Source: VXYL01 sp963665195
Lineage (GTDB): Bacteria > Pseudomonadota > Gammaproteobacteria > Pseudomonadales > Azotimanducaceae
NCBI GenBank assembly: GCA_963665195.1
Contig: OY762070.1
Span: forward strand, 434,001 to 498,000
Direction: 5' to 3'
DNA length: 64,000 bases
The notes beneath the pieces are model-generated. The model worked only from the letters and a program-made list of their open reading frames with translations. It searched no databases and had not been told where the DNA came from. A program made the position numbers and the translations under genes. Shown piece by piece: positions 50,089-58,585 of this stretch (position 1 is the stretch's first letter; every line of letters starts with the position of its first letter).

Positions 50089-51797
50089 GGTCCGGCTCCT
50101 TCGTGTTTCAGCGTTGCGATGGCCTCCTCGCGCAGCCCGCGCTTGAAGATCTTCTCCGAGGCGATGCGCGGCAGGCGTGCCGAGCGCACCCAGACGTGAT
50201 CGGGCACCTTGAACTTGGCGACATGCTCGGCGGCGAAGGTGCGCACGTCTTCGGCACTCAGGTTCGCGTCGGGCTTCGCGACCACCACGGCCGCCAGCGT
50301 CTCGCCGAGCCGATCATCGGGCACGCCGAACACCGCCGCCTCCTGCACGGCCGGATGGCCGTAGAGCACCGCCTCCACTTCCTGGCAGCCGATGTTCTCG
50401 CCGCCGCGCAGCACCATGTCCTTCAAGCGGTCGGTGATGAAGACGTAGCCGTCTTCGTCCAGATGCCCCACGTCGCCGGTATGCACCCAGCCGTCGGTGA
50501 GGCTCTCGGCTGTCGCGTCCGGCTTGTTCCAGTATTCCGAGAAGTTCATGACGCCCCAGATCCACAGCTCGCCGGTCTCGCCGGGGGCGCAGTCGCGGCC
50601 GTCCGGCGTCACCGCCTTCACCTCGACGATGGGCGGCACGGCGCGGCCGCAGCTGCGCGGTCTTGCGAGGAACGCCGCGCCGCCGATGGTGGTGGCGAGG
50701 CCTTGCGTCTCGGTCATGCCCCAGCCGGTGCCGGGCGCGCCCTTGGCGATGGTCTTGTCGATCTGCTTGGCATGTTCCGGCGCCATGGGCGCGCCGCCGC
50801 CGCCCGCGCTCTTGAGGCTCGTGAGGTCGAACTTGCCCCGGTTCGGCGACTGCACCAGTTCCCAGGCCATGGTCGGCACGCCGTTGAACTCGGTGATGCG
50901 CTCCGCCTCGATGATCCGCAGCGCCTCCTCCGCATCCCACTTGTACATGCCGACCAGCTTGCGCCCGCGGCGGAACGACGACAGCGCTTGGACGACGAGG
51001 CCGGTGACGTGGAACAGCGGCACGGTGAGGATGACCGAGGGCGGGTATTCCGGTTGCGGGGCCTCTCTGCCGACCGCCGCGGCGAGACCCGGGTTCATGG
51101 CCATGGCGACCGCGCCGCCGCATTCCCAGCCGAGCAGCGCGTTGGTGATCGCCCGGTGCGTTGACAGCACGCCCTTCGGATGCGCCGTCGAGCCGGAGGT
51201 GTAGAGGATGGTGGCGTTGTCCTCGGGATCGATGCCCGGGGTGGGCATGTCGGTGGAAGCGCCGCCGATGAACTCCTCCCAGGAGGCAAGGCCCGCTTGG
51301 CTATGGCGCACGGTGACGACCTCCATGTCGAGGTCGCCGAGATGCGGCAGCAGGCGCTCGGTGCGCTCGACATCCGTGAACAGCAGCTTGAGGCCGCTGT
51401 CCTCGATGCCGTAGACGAGCTCCTCGCCGGACCACCAGGCATTCATCGCCACGGCCACGGCGCCGAGGGAGGTGATGCCCATGAACGCCGCGATCCACTC
51501 CGGGTAGTTGCGCAGCGCCACGCCCACGCGATCGCCCGGCGCGATGCCGCGCTCGGCGAGCCGATTCGCGCACTGCGCGGCGAGCCGCCACATGTCCGCA
51601 TAGGTATAGCGCTCGTCCTGATAGACGTAGAAGTCCTTGTCCGCGTGCGCGAGGCCGCTCTCGTAGAGGGCGCGCAGATTGGCCGGGGCACCCGCGAATA
51701 CCGTGAACTCTACGCCGCGAATGACCTCCCGGCGCGTCTCGTAAGGCTGCCCGGGCGCCGTCACCTGCGCCACCGCGGCCGCGATGTCCTGCTGCAT
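50085..51797 (-). CDS. AMP-forming acyl-CoA synthetase
   Basis: The 570-residue protein is an adenylate-forming ligase with the core motif ATILYTSGSTAHPKGVLSTH, a GWGMTETQGLAT segment and the hinge region ITDRLKDMVLRGGENIGCQE, plus a C-terminal EKIFKRGLREE end with the adenylation lysine. It activates a carboxylic acid with ATP and CoA, likely a fatty or aromatic acid. It is the first gene of the coupled operon with the dehydrogenase and methyltransferase. It is divergent from the aldolase at 51907, and the gap of about 110 bases between them contains TATACAAT, a candidate -10 for the aldolase. Confidence 0.93.
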   Translation of the reverse strand: MQQDIAAAVAQVTAPGQPYETRREVIRGVEFTVFAGAPANLRALYESGLAHADKDFYVYQDERYTYADMWRLAAQCANRLAERGIAPGDRVGVALRNYPEWIAAFMGITSLGAVAVAMNAWWSGEELVYGIEDSGLKLLFTDVERTERLLPHLGDLDMEVVTVRHSQAGLASWEEFIGGASTDMPTPGIDPEDNATILYTSGSTAHPKGVLSTHRAITNALLGWECGGAVAMAMNPGLAAAVGREAPQPEYPPSVILTVPLFHVTGLVVQALSSFRRGRKLVGMYKWDAEEALRIIEAERITEFNGVPTMAWELVQSPNRGKFDLTSLKSAGGGGAPMAPEHAKQIDKTIAKGAPGTGWGMTETQGLATTIGGAAFLARPRSCGRAVPPIVEVKAVTPDGRDCAPGETGELWIWGVMNFSEYWNKPDATAESLTDGWVHTGDVGHLDEDGYVFITDRLKDMVLRGGENIGCQEVEAVLYGHPAVQEAAVFGVPDDRLGETLAAVVVAKPDANLSAEDVRTFAAEHVAKFKVPDHVWVRSARLPRIASEKIFKRGLREEAIATLKHEGAGP

Positions 51798-51906
51798 GGC
51801 CTCTCCCCCGCACGCCTGCCGTTGGCGGCGCCGCTCTCTTGAGCGGGGCGGATTCTATACAATCGCGCGTCCTGCAACGGGCCACCGTGGCCGAACTGGG
51901 AAACGC

Positions 51907-52695
51907 ATGAGAGAGAACAAGGCGCTCGCCACTTGGCGGGCTGGCGGCGGCACCATCGGCGGCTGGCTCAGCATCGGCAACGCGTATACCGCCGAGACCA
52001 TGTCCAGCCTCGGCTTCGACTGGCTGTGCGTGGACTTGCAGCACGGCATGCTGAGCTACGACGACCTCACCTACATGCTGCCCGCCATCTCGACGCGCGA
52101 GACGGTGCCCATCGTCCGCGTGCCGTGGAACGAACCCTACGAGATCATGAAGGCGCTCGACGCGGGGGCCTACGGCGTCATCGTGCCGATGGTGAACAAC
52201 CGCGAAGAGGCGGCGCGGGCGGTCTCCGCGTGCCGCTATCCGCCCGACGGCGAGCGCTCGTTCGGGCCGATTCGGGCGGCGATGTACGCCGGGCGCGGCT
52301 ACGCCGGGGAGGCGAACGGGCAGATCGCCTGCATCGCGATGGTGGAGACGGCCGAAGGCATCGAGAACCTTGATGACATCGCCGCGACGCCCGGCCTCGA
52401 CGCCATCTACATCGGCCCCGCCGACCTCGCCTTCGCGCTGGGCCTGACGCCTGGGCAGGACGACGATCCCAAGCACATCGCTACCGTCGAGCGAATCCTC
52501 GCCGCCTGCCGCGCGCACGGCATCGCCGCCGGCATCCACACCGGGAGCCTGGCGCGAACGCAGCAGTATCTGGAACAGGGCTTCAATCTGGTGACGCTGG
52601 GCACGGACAGCGCCTTCCTCGCCCGCATGGCCGCCACGGAACTCGCGGCCGCGCGGCAGACCGCTGAGCAACACCGAGAAAACACGGGGTACTAG
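51907..52695 (+). CDS. HpcH/HpaI-family aldolase, second copy
   Basis: The 262-residue protein resembles the aldolase at 23083 and the 4-hydroxy-2-oxoheptanedioate aldolases: CVDLQHGMLSYDDLTYML (catalytic histidine), VPIVRVPWNEPYE, GVIVPMVNNREEA, AMVETAEGIE (metal glutamate) and IYIGPADLAFALG (metal aspartate). It would split a 2-keto-4-hydroxy acid to pyruvate plus an aldehyde. An ATG 2 bases after its stop begins the enoyl-CoA hydratase gene, so they are coupled. The paralogue at 23083 has a different genetic partner, a D-aminoacylase-like gene. Confidence 0.9.
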   Translation: MRENKALATWRAGGGTIGGWLSIGNAYTAETMSSLGFDWLCVDLQHGMLSYDDLTYMLPAISTRETVPIVRVPWNEPYEIMKALDAGAYGVIVPMVNNREEAARAVSACRYPPDGERSFGPIRAAMYAGRGYAGEANGQIACIAMVETAEGIENLDDIAATPGLDAIYIGPADLAFALGLTPGQDDDPKHIATVERILAACRAHGIAAGIHTGSLARTQQYLEQGFNLVTLGTDSAFLARMAATELAAARQTAEQHRENTGY

Positions 52696-52697
52696 GG

Positions 52698-53502
52698 ATG
52701 ACGTTCGAGACGATTCTGTTGGACAAGGCCGACGACATCGCCGTCATCACGCTCAACCGCCCTGAGCGGCTGAATGCGTGGACCGGCCAGATGAGCGCCG
52801 AACTGCAAGCCGCCATCACCGACTGCAATGAGGACCCGGCAGTGGGCGCCATGGTGGTGACCGGCGCCGGACGCGGTTTCTGCGCCGGGGCGGACATCCG
52901 CGACAACTTACAAGGCGCGGATGGACAGCGAGGGCGGTGCCCTGACCGAGCGGGGCCGCAACGAGCCGGCACGCACCGGTGGCGACTGGATCGATCTGGT
53001 GCGCTCGTCGAAGCCGCTGATCGCCGCCGTGAATGGCGCCTGCGTCGGCGTCGGCGCGACGATGATCCTGCCCATGGACGTCATCATCGCCTCGGAGGAG
53101 GCGAAATTCGGGATGCTGTTCGTGAAGATGGGCGTCACGCCGGAACTGGCGAGCTCGCACTTTCTCGTGCAGCGGCTCGGCTTCGGCCGAGCGAGCGAGA
53201 TGTGCCTCACCGGGCGGCTCTATTCGGGCGCGGAGGCGTTCGAGATGGGCCTTGCGGACCGTCTTGCGAAGCCCGGCGAGCTGCTCGCCGAAGCGAAGGC
53301 GCTGGCACAGGAGATGGCCGCCAATCCGTCGCCGCATCTGCGCTGGGTGAAGGAACTCCTCACCGAGAACGGCGTCGAGTCGGACATCGCCCTGGTGCAG
53401 CAGCGGGAAGGAGAAGCGCTCGCCAAGGCGTATGCGTCAGCCGAACACAAGGAGGCCGTGGACGCCTTCCTCGCCAAGCGCCCGCCGAACTTCAAGCGCT
53501 GA
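52698..53502 (+). pseudogene. Enoyl-CoA hydratase, interrupted by a frameshift
   Basis: The first frame gives a normal crotonase start: TFETILLDKADDIAVITLNR, then AWTGQMSAELQAAI and GAGRGFCAGADIRDN. After that, the frame changes and the natural continuation is one frame over: YKARMDSEGGALTERGRNEP, WIDLVRSSKPLIAAVNGACV, VGVGATMILPMDV and PELASSHFLVQRLG, ending RPPNFKR at 53502. Dropping one T at about 52908 (in AACTTACAAG) joins the frames perfectly, giving a 267-residue protein. Enoyl-CoA hydratase adds water to trans-2-enoyl-CoA. The frameshift may be genuine or an assembly error. It is the second gene of a unit with the aldolase. Confidence 0.85.
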
Positions 53503-54028
53503 CTTGGCCCGTGCGGGGCGTCCCCAGCTGCTGCAGGATGAAGGCCGGAGTCGCGCAGATCGCATAGGGGTGGATCAGGGTCGCGTCCAGCAGCTGCCGA
53601 TGGGCGCGCACCGGCTCCACGGCTTCTCGATGCAACTGCTCGGCAGGCGGGGCGAGCGTCATGCTGTCGAGGGCCTCCCAGATCGGGTGAACGGGTGCGA
53701 GCGGCTCGAAGCCGCAGCGCGTCTCCCACGCGCCGCGATGCAGTTCGCGCACTTCGATCCACTTGACGAACGCCCAGTGCGAGAGTGCGAGCGGCGCGTC
53801 TACGGCGAACAACACCGGCAGCCTCTGGCTGGCCCCGCGAGCGGCTTCAAGGAGCTCCCGGCCGACTATCCAAGGGTGCGAGTCGCGATACACGCCTTCG
53901 CCAGCGCCCCCGGACTCCTTAGACGCCTCTAGCAGGGCATCGAGGGCCCTTCTGCCAACCACCGTGCAGATGCACGATGGGCAGATCGCGCTTGCCTTGC
54001 CTTCGTCGTTTGCTGTATATGCATCCAT
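53492..54028 (-). CDS. Conserved protein of unknown function
   Basis: The 178-residue protein has a CPSCICTVVGRRALDALLEA start with a CxxC pair, a GVYRDSHPWIVGRELLEA block, FAVDAPLALSHWAFVKWIEV and an end LIHPYAICATPAFI. It has the balanced composition of a real protein and I recognise the pattern of a conserved proteobacterial family, but I know no function for it. It lies between the frameshifted hydratase, which it overlaps by 11 bases (convergent), and the divergent VRR-NUC gene, 52 bases away. The reading frame is supported by conservation-like phrases, not by any catalytic motif. Confidence 0.7.
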   Translation of the reverse strand: MDAYTANDEGKASAICPSCICTVVGRRALDALLEASKESGGAGEGVYRDSHPWIVGRELLEAARGASQRLPVLFAVDAPLALSHWAFVKWIEVRELHRGAWETRCGFEPLAPVHPIWEALDSMTLAPPAEQLHREAVEPVRAHRQLLDATLIHPYAICATPAFILQQLGTPRTGQVSA

Positions 54029-54080
54029 AGAAACCGCCCGGCGCGAGAGTTTGCAGTACGACGCCCATCATACGTCCCCC

Positions 54081-55709
54081 GTGCGCCTGCTGCCGCAGCA
54101 GGCACCGCCGCCGCACTACTACGCGACGAATCTGCTGGCCGTGATGGACACCGTGCTTGAGCGCTACGGCGACATCCTGAGCGATGTCGAGCGCGGCTTC
54201 GGCGAGCGCATCCGTTGCTTGCCGACCCCCGCCGTGCGGCTGCTGGCCAGACTGGTTTCGCGCAAGGGGCCGTGGCTTCGCGAAGATGCGCTGGATTACG
54301 AGGAGGTGGGGGACGCCGAACCGGCGCTGGCGGACCTTGTCGAGGCCGGATTGGTGGAACGCTGTCCACCAGCGCCGACCGAGGTCCTCCTGCGGCTGCT
54401 GCGGCGCGAGGAACTGGCCCGCTGTTTCGCTTGGGAGTTGCGCGGCAGGCACGGCGCATCCAAGTCGGACTGCATAGATTGCATTCTCGCGGCCACCCCG
54501 GCGCCGCTGTGCCGCTGGCGCATCCGGCGCAGCATGGCTTGGCTCGAACTTGCCTGTACCGCGCATTTGGACCTGTACCGGCTGCTCTTCTTCGGCGATC
54601 GGCGACAGGATCTCACCACCTTCGTGATGCGCGACCTCGGCATCTATCGCTTCGAGGCCGTGGAACTGTGTCCGGCGACGCGGCAGTTCCCGGACCGCGC
54701 CGCGCTGGACCGCCTGTTGACGCTGATGGATGCGGATGACGCGATCTCGGCACTCGGCAAAGCGCCCGCAAGTCCGGGCGACGCGGCGGCCGTGGATGCC
54801 TTGCTGGCCCTGCTTTGGACGCGCGAGGGCAACCGTGCGTTGGAGCACCGGCGCAGCCACGCGCTCAACCGGCTCGGCCGCAATCTGGAACGCGGCGGCG
54901 ACTTCGATGCGGCGCTGACCTGCTACGCGCGCTCGACCCTCGCGCCGGGACGCGAACGGCGGCTGCGCATCCTGCATCGTCTGGGCGACGGCCAGGGCGT
55001 CGCCGGCTTGCGGCGGCGCATCGCCGCGCAGCCGCAGACCGCTTTGGAGGCGGACTTCGCGATGCGCTTCGCGCAGCCGTTCCGGCGGCGGCCGGTGCCG
55101 ATTTGCGATCGGGTCCTCAGCGCCCCGCCGGCGGCTGGCATCGAGCAGCACGCCCTGGCCGAACTGCTGTCGGGGGGCGGCATGGGCTGGCACCTGGAGA
55201 ACGGCCTGCCGATGGCGATCTTCGCGCTCGCCTACTGGTCCTGGATATTCGCACCGGTCGAGGGCGCCTTCCTGAACCCGTTCCAGACCGGTCCGGCGGA
55301 CCTCTTCTGGCCCGACTTCTTCGCCTCTCGCGAAGCCGCTTGGCCGGATCCGCTGGCACCCGCGGCGGGCCCTCTGAAACCGCGCCTGCGCGCCGCCGCT
55401 GGCGCCAAGGCGGGCGTCGCCAATCGACTCTTCAGCTGGCATCGCTTCCCGCCGGGGGCGATCGAAGCGGTCATCGACGCCTTGCCGGAGGAGCACCTAC
55501 GCGCCTTGGTGGACATCGTGCGCAGCGACTTGGCCGGTTTTCGCAGCGGTTTTCCGGACCTCACCGTGGTCTACGCACCGGGCCGCTACGAGTTCGTCGA
55601 AGTGAAGGGCCCGAACGACCGGCTGCAAATCCACCAGCGCCTGTGGATCCGCGCCCTCGAGGAGCGGCAGCTGCCGGTGCGCGTGCTGCGCTATCGGGTC
55701 GCCCGATGA
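54081..55709 (+). CDS. VRR-NUC domain nuclease (FAN1-like)
   Basis: The 542-residue protein has the layout of bacterial FAN1-like nucleases: PPPHYYATNLLAVMDTVLER at the start, LLARLVSRKGPWLREDALDY, a central helical part with NRLGRNLERGGDFDAALTCY (TPR-like), and a C-terminal VRR-NUC domain (FRSGFPDLTVVYAPGRYEFV, then EVKGPNDRLQIHQRLWI). The D...E-x-K pattern marks the nuclease centre. FAN1 cuts 5' flaps and repairs interstrand crosslinks. I start at GTG giving VRLLPQQAPPPHYY, since earlier in-frame codons overlap the gene on the other strand. The helicase gene overlaps its stop by 4 bases. Confidence 0.87.
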   Translation: MRLLPQQAPPPHYYATNLLAVMDTVLERYGDILSDVERGFGERIRCLPTPAVRLLARLVSRKGPWLREDALDYEEVGDAEPALADLVEAGLVERCPPAPTEVLLRLLRREELARCFAWELRGRHGASKSDCIDCILAATPAPLCRWRIRRSMAWLELACTAHLDLYRLLFFGDRRQDLTTFVMRDLGIYRFEAVELCPATRQFPDRAALDRLLTLMDADDAISALGKAPASPGDAAAVDALLALLWTREGNRALEHRRSHALNRLGRNLERGGDFDAALTCYARSTLAPGRERRLRILHRLGDGQGVAGLRRRIAAQPQTALEADFAMRFAQPFRRRPVPICDRVLSAPPAAGIEQHALAELLSGGGMGWHLENGLPMAIFALAYWSWIFAPVEGAFLNPFQTGPADLFWPDFFASREAAWPDPLAPAAGPLKPRLRAAAGAKAGVANRLFSWHRFPPGAIEAVIDALPEEHLRALVDIVRSDLAGFRSGFPDLTVVYAPGRYEFVEVKGPNDRLQIHQRLWIRALEERQLPVRVLRYRVAR

Positions 55710-58063
55710 GCGCCGAAGCCGGCGATGCCGCCGCGAAGCCCGCCGCGGCCGAGCCGGCCGACGAGGCGCAGCGCATCGGCGTCAAGGAACTCGCCGAGTT
55801 CGTGCATCGCCGCGGCGACATCCACTACCGCTACGAGATGTCCGCGCTGGCGCAGGAGGGCATCGCGCGGCAGAAGGCGTACCAGCAGCAACGCGACGCG
55901 ACGTACCGCCGCGAGGTGCCGGTCGCGGCGGAGTACGCGGGCCTGCGCGTCACGGGGCGCATCGACGGCTGGGACCCGGCTAGGCGCCAGGTGGAAGAGG
56001 TCAAAACCACGCGCGCCGATCCGAGGGTGCTGCACGAGCGCATCGGCGCGGTCCACGATGCCCAGCTCGCCCTCTACGGCGCCATGCTGGCGCTCGGCGA
56101 CGAGGCGCTGCAGACCCTGACCCTGCGGCTCGTCTATCTGCACCCGGACACGCCGGACGCCGTCGCATTCGCCGAGGAGCGCTGCCGCGATGAGCTGATC
56201 GGCTTCTTCCAGGCCACCTGCGGCGCCTACGCCGACTGGCTTGCCGAAGTGCATGGCCGCATCGACCTGCGCAACGAGCGCTTGCGCCGAGCCGCATTCC
56301 CCTACGGTCGCTTCAGGATGGATCAGCGGCGCCTCGCCAAGCACGTCTACCGCGGCTTCCGCGATGGCGTGGACTGGCTGCTGGAAGCGCCCACCGGCTC
56401 CGGCAAGACCATGGCCTGCGTGTTTCCGGCGCTCAAGGCGATGGGCGAGGGCGAGTTGGACCGCGTGCTCTTCCTCACCGCCCGCACCACCGGCGCCCGG
56501 GCGGCCGAGGACGCATTCGAGGATGCGGCGCGCGGTGCCGCGCTGGCCGTGACCGTCACGGCCAAGGAGCGCATCTGCTTCAACCCGGGCACGCCCTGCG
56601 ACCCGGACCTCTGCGAGTTCGCCGCCGGCTATTTCGACCGGATGCCTGCCGCCCGTCGCGAACTGCTCGGCGAGGCCAAGGCAGACCGCCCCGCCATCGA
56701 AGCCGCGGCGCGTCGGCATCGCGTCTGTCCGCACGCGCTGTCGCTCGATGCGGCGGAGTGGGCGGATGCGGTGATCTGCGACTACAGCCACGTCTTCGAT
56801 CCGGTGGTGGCGCTGAAGCGCTTGCAGAATGCCGTCTTCGCCCGCGTGGGGCTGATCGTCGACGAGGCGCATCAGCTCGGCGACCGAGTGCGCGACATGC
56901 TGGGCATGACGCTGCGCCGTGCGCTGGTGAAGGCGGCGCTCGCGGAAGACGGCGTGGCGGCGCCGCTGGCCAAGGCACTGCGTTCCGTGGACCGGGCCTT
57001 GGCCGACCTTGCGCGGACGACGCGGCCCGCCGAGGATCCCGAAGCCGAACGCCCCATCCCGGCGCCGCTGCCGTTGCAGCGCGCCGTGGACCGCTTCCTC
57101 ACGGCGTTTTCGGAGACTCGCGCCGCGCCGGATGCCCCTTCGGCCGTCGGCGACGCGCATTTCGAGATGCTGCGTTTCCGCCGCGCCTGCGACTGGGCGG
57201 AAGAGGAGGGCGCGTTCCACTTTCTCGCCCACGGCACCGGTCGGGCATTCTGCGTCGAGCTTGTCTGCACGGTGCCGGGCGGCCACATCCAGCGCACCAT
57301 GGAACCGTTCCACGGCAGCGTGCGTCTGTCCGGGACGCTGACGCCACCGCATGTCTTCCAGCGCCTGCACGGTTTCACCGCTGCGTCGCCCGCCATGCAG
57401 TCCGATGGCGACGGCGATGCAGCGCGCCTCGGCGTCTTCGTGGTGCCGGACATTTCCACCTACTACCGCGACAGGGAACGCACGCTGCCTGCTCTCGCAG
57501 CCCTGATCGAAGGCGTTTGCGGCGCTTCGGGGGGCAACTACCTGGTCGCCTTGCCGTCGTTCGAGTATGCCGCGCTTGCCGCCGGGGCGTGCGCGGCGCC
57601 GAGCGCGTTCTGCCAGCGTCCGGACATGGATCTCGCCGAGCGGGAGGCCTTCATCGACGCCCTCGGCGAGCCGGCAGGCCGCATCGCCTTCGTGGTGCTC
57701 GGCGGCGTCTTCACGGAATCGGTGGACTTCGACGGTCGCGCCCTGCACGGCATCATCGTCGTCGGCCCCGGACTTCCTCCCCGCTCGCTGCGCCGCGATC
57801 TGATCGCTGCGGACAGCGTGGCTGAGGGCGTCGCGAACGATGGCGACGAACTGGCATATCGGCAGCCGGCCATGACCCGCGTCGTGCAGGCGGTCGGCCG
57901 CATCGCCCGGGCGCCGACGGAGCGGGGCGTTGCCGTGCTGGTCGACCCGCGCTTCCGGCAGAGCGCCTACAGCGCCTTCCTGCCGCAGCGCTGGCCGCGA
58001 CAGACGGTTCGTGCCTGCGAAGCGGCAGGCCGGGTTCGGGCGTTCTGGGATGCGGCTTTGTGA
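55706..58063 (+). CDS. XPD/DinG-type DNA helicase with N-terminal nuclease-like domain
   Basis: The 785-residue protein starts with a PD-(D/E)XK-like module (D87 in GRIDGWD, E98 and K100 in EEVKTT), then a superfamily 2 helicase: APTGSGKT at 228-235, VDEAH at 385-389, and four spaced cysteines at 291, 298, 303 and 341 (ICFNPGTPCDPDLC ... VCPHALS) that would hold the 4Fe-4S cluster of XPD and DinG. A QAVGRIAR-type motif VI is near residue 730. The ATG overlaps the VRR-NUC stop by 4 bases. The pair probably unwinds and cleaves damaged DNA; the roles are inferred from domain content. Confidence 0.9.
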   Translation: MSAEAGDAAAKPAAAEPADEAQRIGVKELAEFVHRRGDIHYRYEMSALAQEGIARQKAYQQQRDATYRREVPVAAEYAGLRVTGRIDGWDPARRQVEEVKTTRADPRVLHERIGAVHDAQLALYGAMLALGDEALQTLTLRLVYLHPDTPDAVAFAEERCRDELIGFFQATCGAYADWLAEVHGRIDLRNERLRRAAFPYGRFRMDQRRLAKHVYRGFRDGVDWLLEAPTGSGKTMACVFPALKAMGEGELDRVLFLTARTTGARAAEDAFEDAARGAALAVTVTAKERICFNPGTPCDPDLCEFAAGYFDRMPAARRELLGEAKADRPAIEAAARRHRVCPHALSLDAAEWADAVICDYSHVFDPVVALKRLQNAVFARVGLIVDEAHQLGDRVRDMLGMTLRRALVKAALAEDGVAAPLAKALRSVDRALADLARTTRPAEDPEAERPIPAPLPLQRAVDRFLTAFSETRAAPDAPSAVGDAHFEMLRFRRACDWAEEEGAFHFLAHGTGRAFCVELVCTVPGGHIQRTMEPFHGSVRLSGTLTPPHVFQRLHGFTAASPAMQSDGDGDAARLGVFVVPDISTYYRDRERTLPALAALIEGVCGASGGNYLVALPSFEYAALAAGACAAPSAFCQRPDMDLAEREAFIDALGEPAGRIAFVVLGGVFTESVDFDGRALHGIIVVGPGLPPRSLRRDLIAADSVAEGVANDGDELAYRQPAMTRVVQAVGRIARAPTERGVAVLVDPRFRQSAYSAFLPQRWPRQTVRACEAAGRVRAFWDAAL

Positions 58064-58117
58064 CGAAGAACGGCGCTCCGCTTAACATCCGAACATCGAC
58101 GCGAACGGGGGAGAGCT

Positions 58118-58498
58118 ATGGGCATCATTGGCATCGAGGAGATCTTCCTCGACGTGGACGACTTGGCGAAAGCGCTCGGCTTCTACCGCGACCTGCTCGG
58201 CCTTCCGGTCGTCATGCAGAACGCCGAACGCGCCTACCTGCAGAGCGAGCGCAGCCATGTCGTGCTGCAGGTGAAGGACCATGGCGGCCGCCACCGCGGC
58301 GGCGGGCCGATGCACTTCGCCTTCACCGTGACGGAGGAGACTTTCGATGCCGTCGCCGAACGCGCCGCGGCGGCGAACATCTTCACCCGCGGCCCGATGG
58401 GCGAGCGCGGCAAGGGCAGGGCGCTGTTCATGCTGGACCCGGACGGCAACGAGGCGGAGGTGAACACGCGCTATCTCTACGGCGTGCCCAAGCGGTGA
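58118..58498 (+). CDS. VOC-family glyoxalase-like protein
   Basis: The 126-residue protein is a single-domain VOC protein: IIGIEEIFLDVDDLAKALGF, YRDLLGLPVVMQ and the C-terminal FMLDPDGNEAEVN with the metal-site glutamate. Such proteins include glyoxalase I, dioxygenases and resistance proteins. A ribosome site GGGGGAGAGC precedes the ATG. It follows the helicase by 54 bases and converges on the Uma2 gene. No substrate can be assigned. Confidence 0.87.
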   Translation: MGIIGIEEIFLDVDDLAKALGFYRDLLGLPVVMQNAERAYLQSERSHVVLQVKDHGGRHRGGGPMHFAFTVTEETFDAVAERAAAANIFTRGPMGERGKGRALFMLDPDGNEAEVNTRYLYGVPKR

Positions 58499-58585
58499 GG
58501 CCACCGGCTCGCTGGGCCTCGCTGCCGCCGATGCTGGGATGCAGTCGCCCTCCGCACTGGCTCGACATTGCGCAGTCGCGGACGC

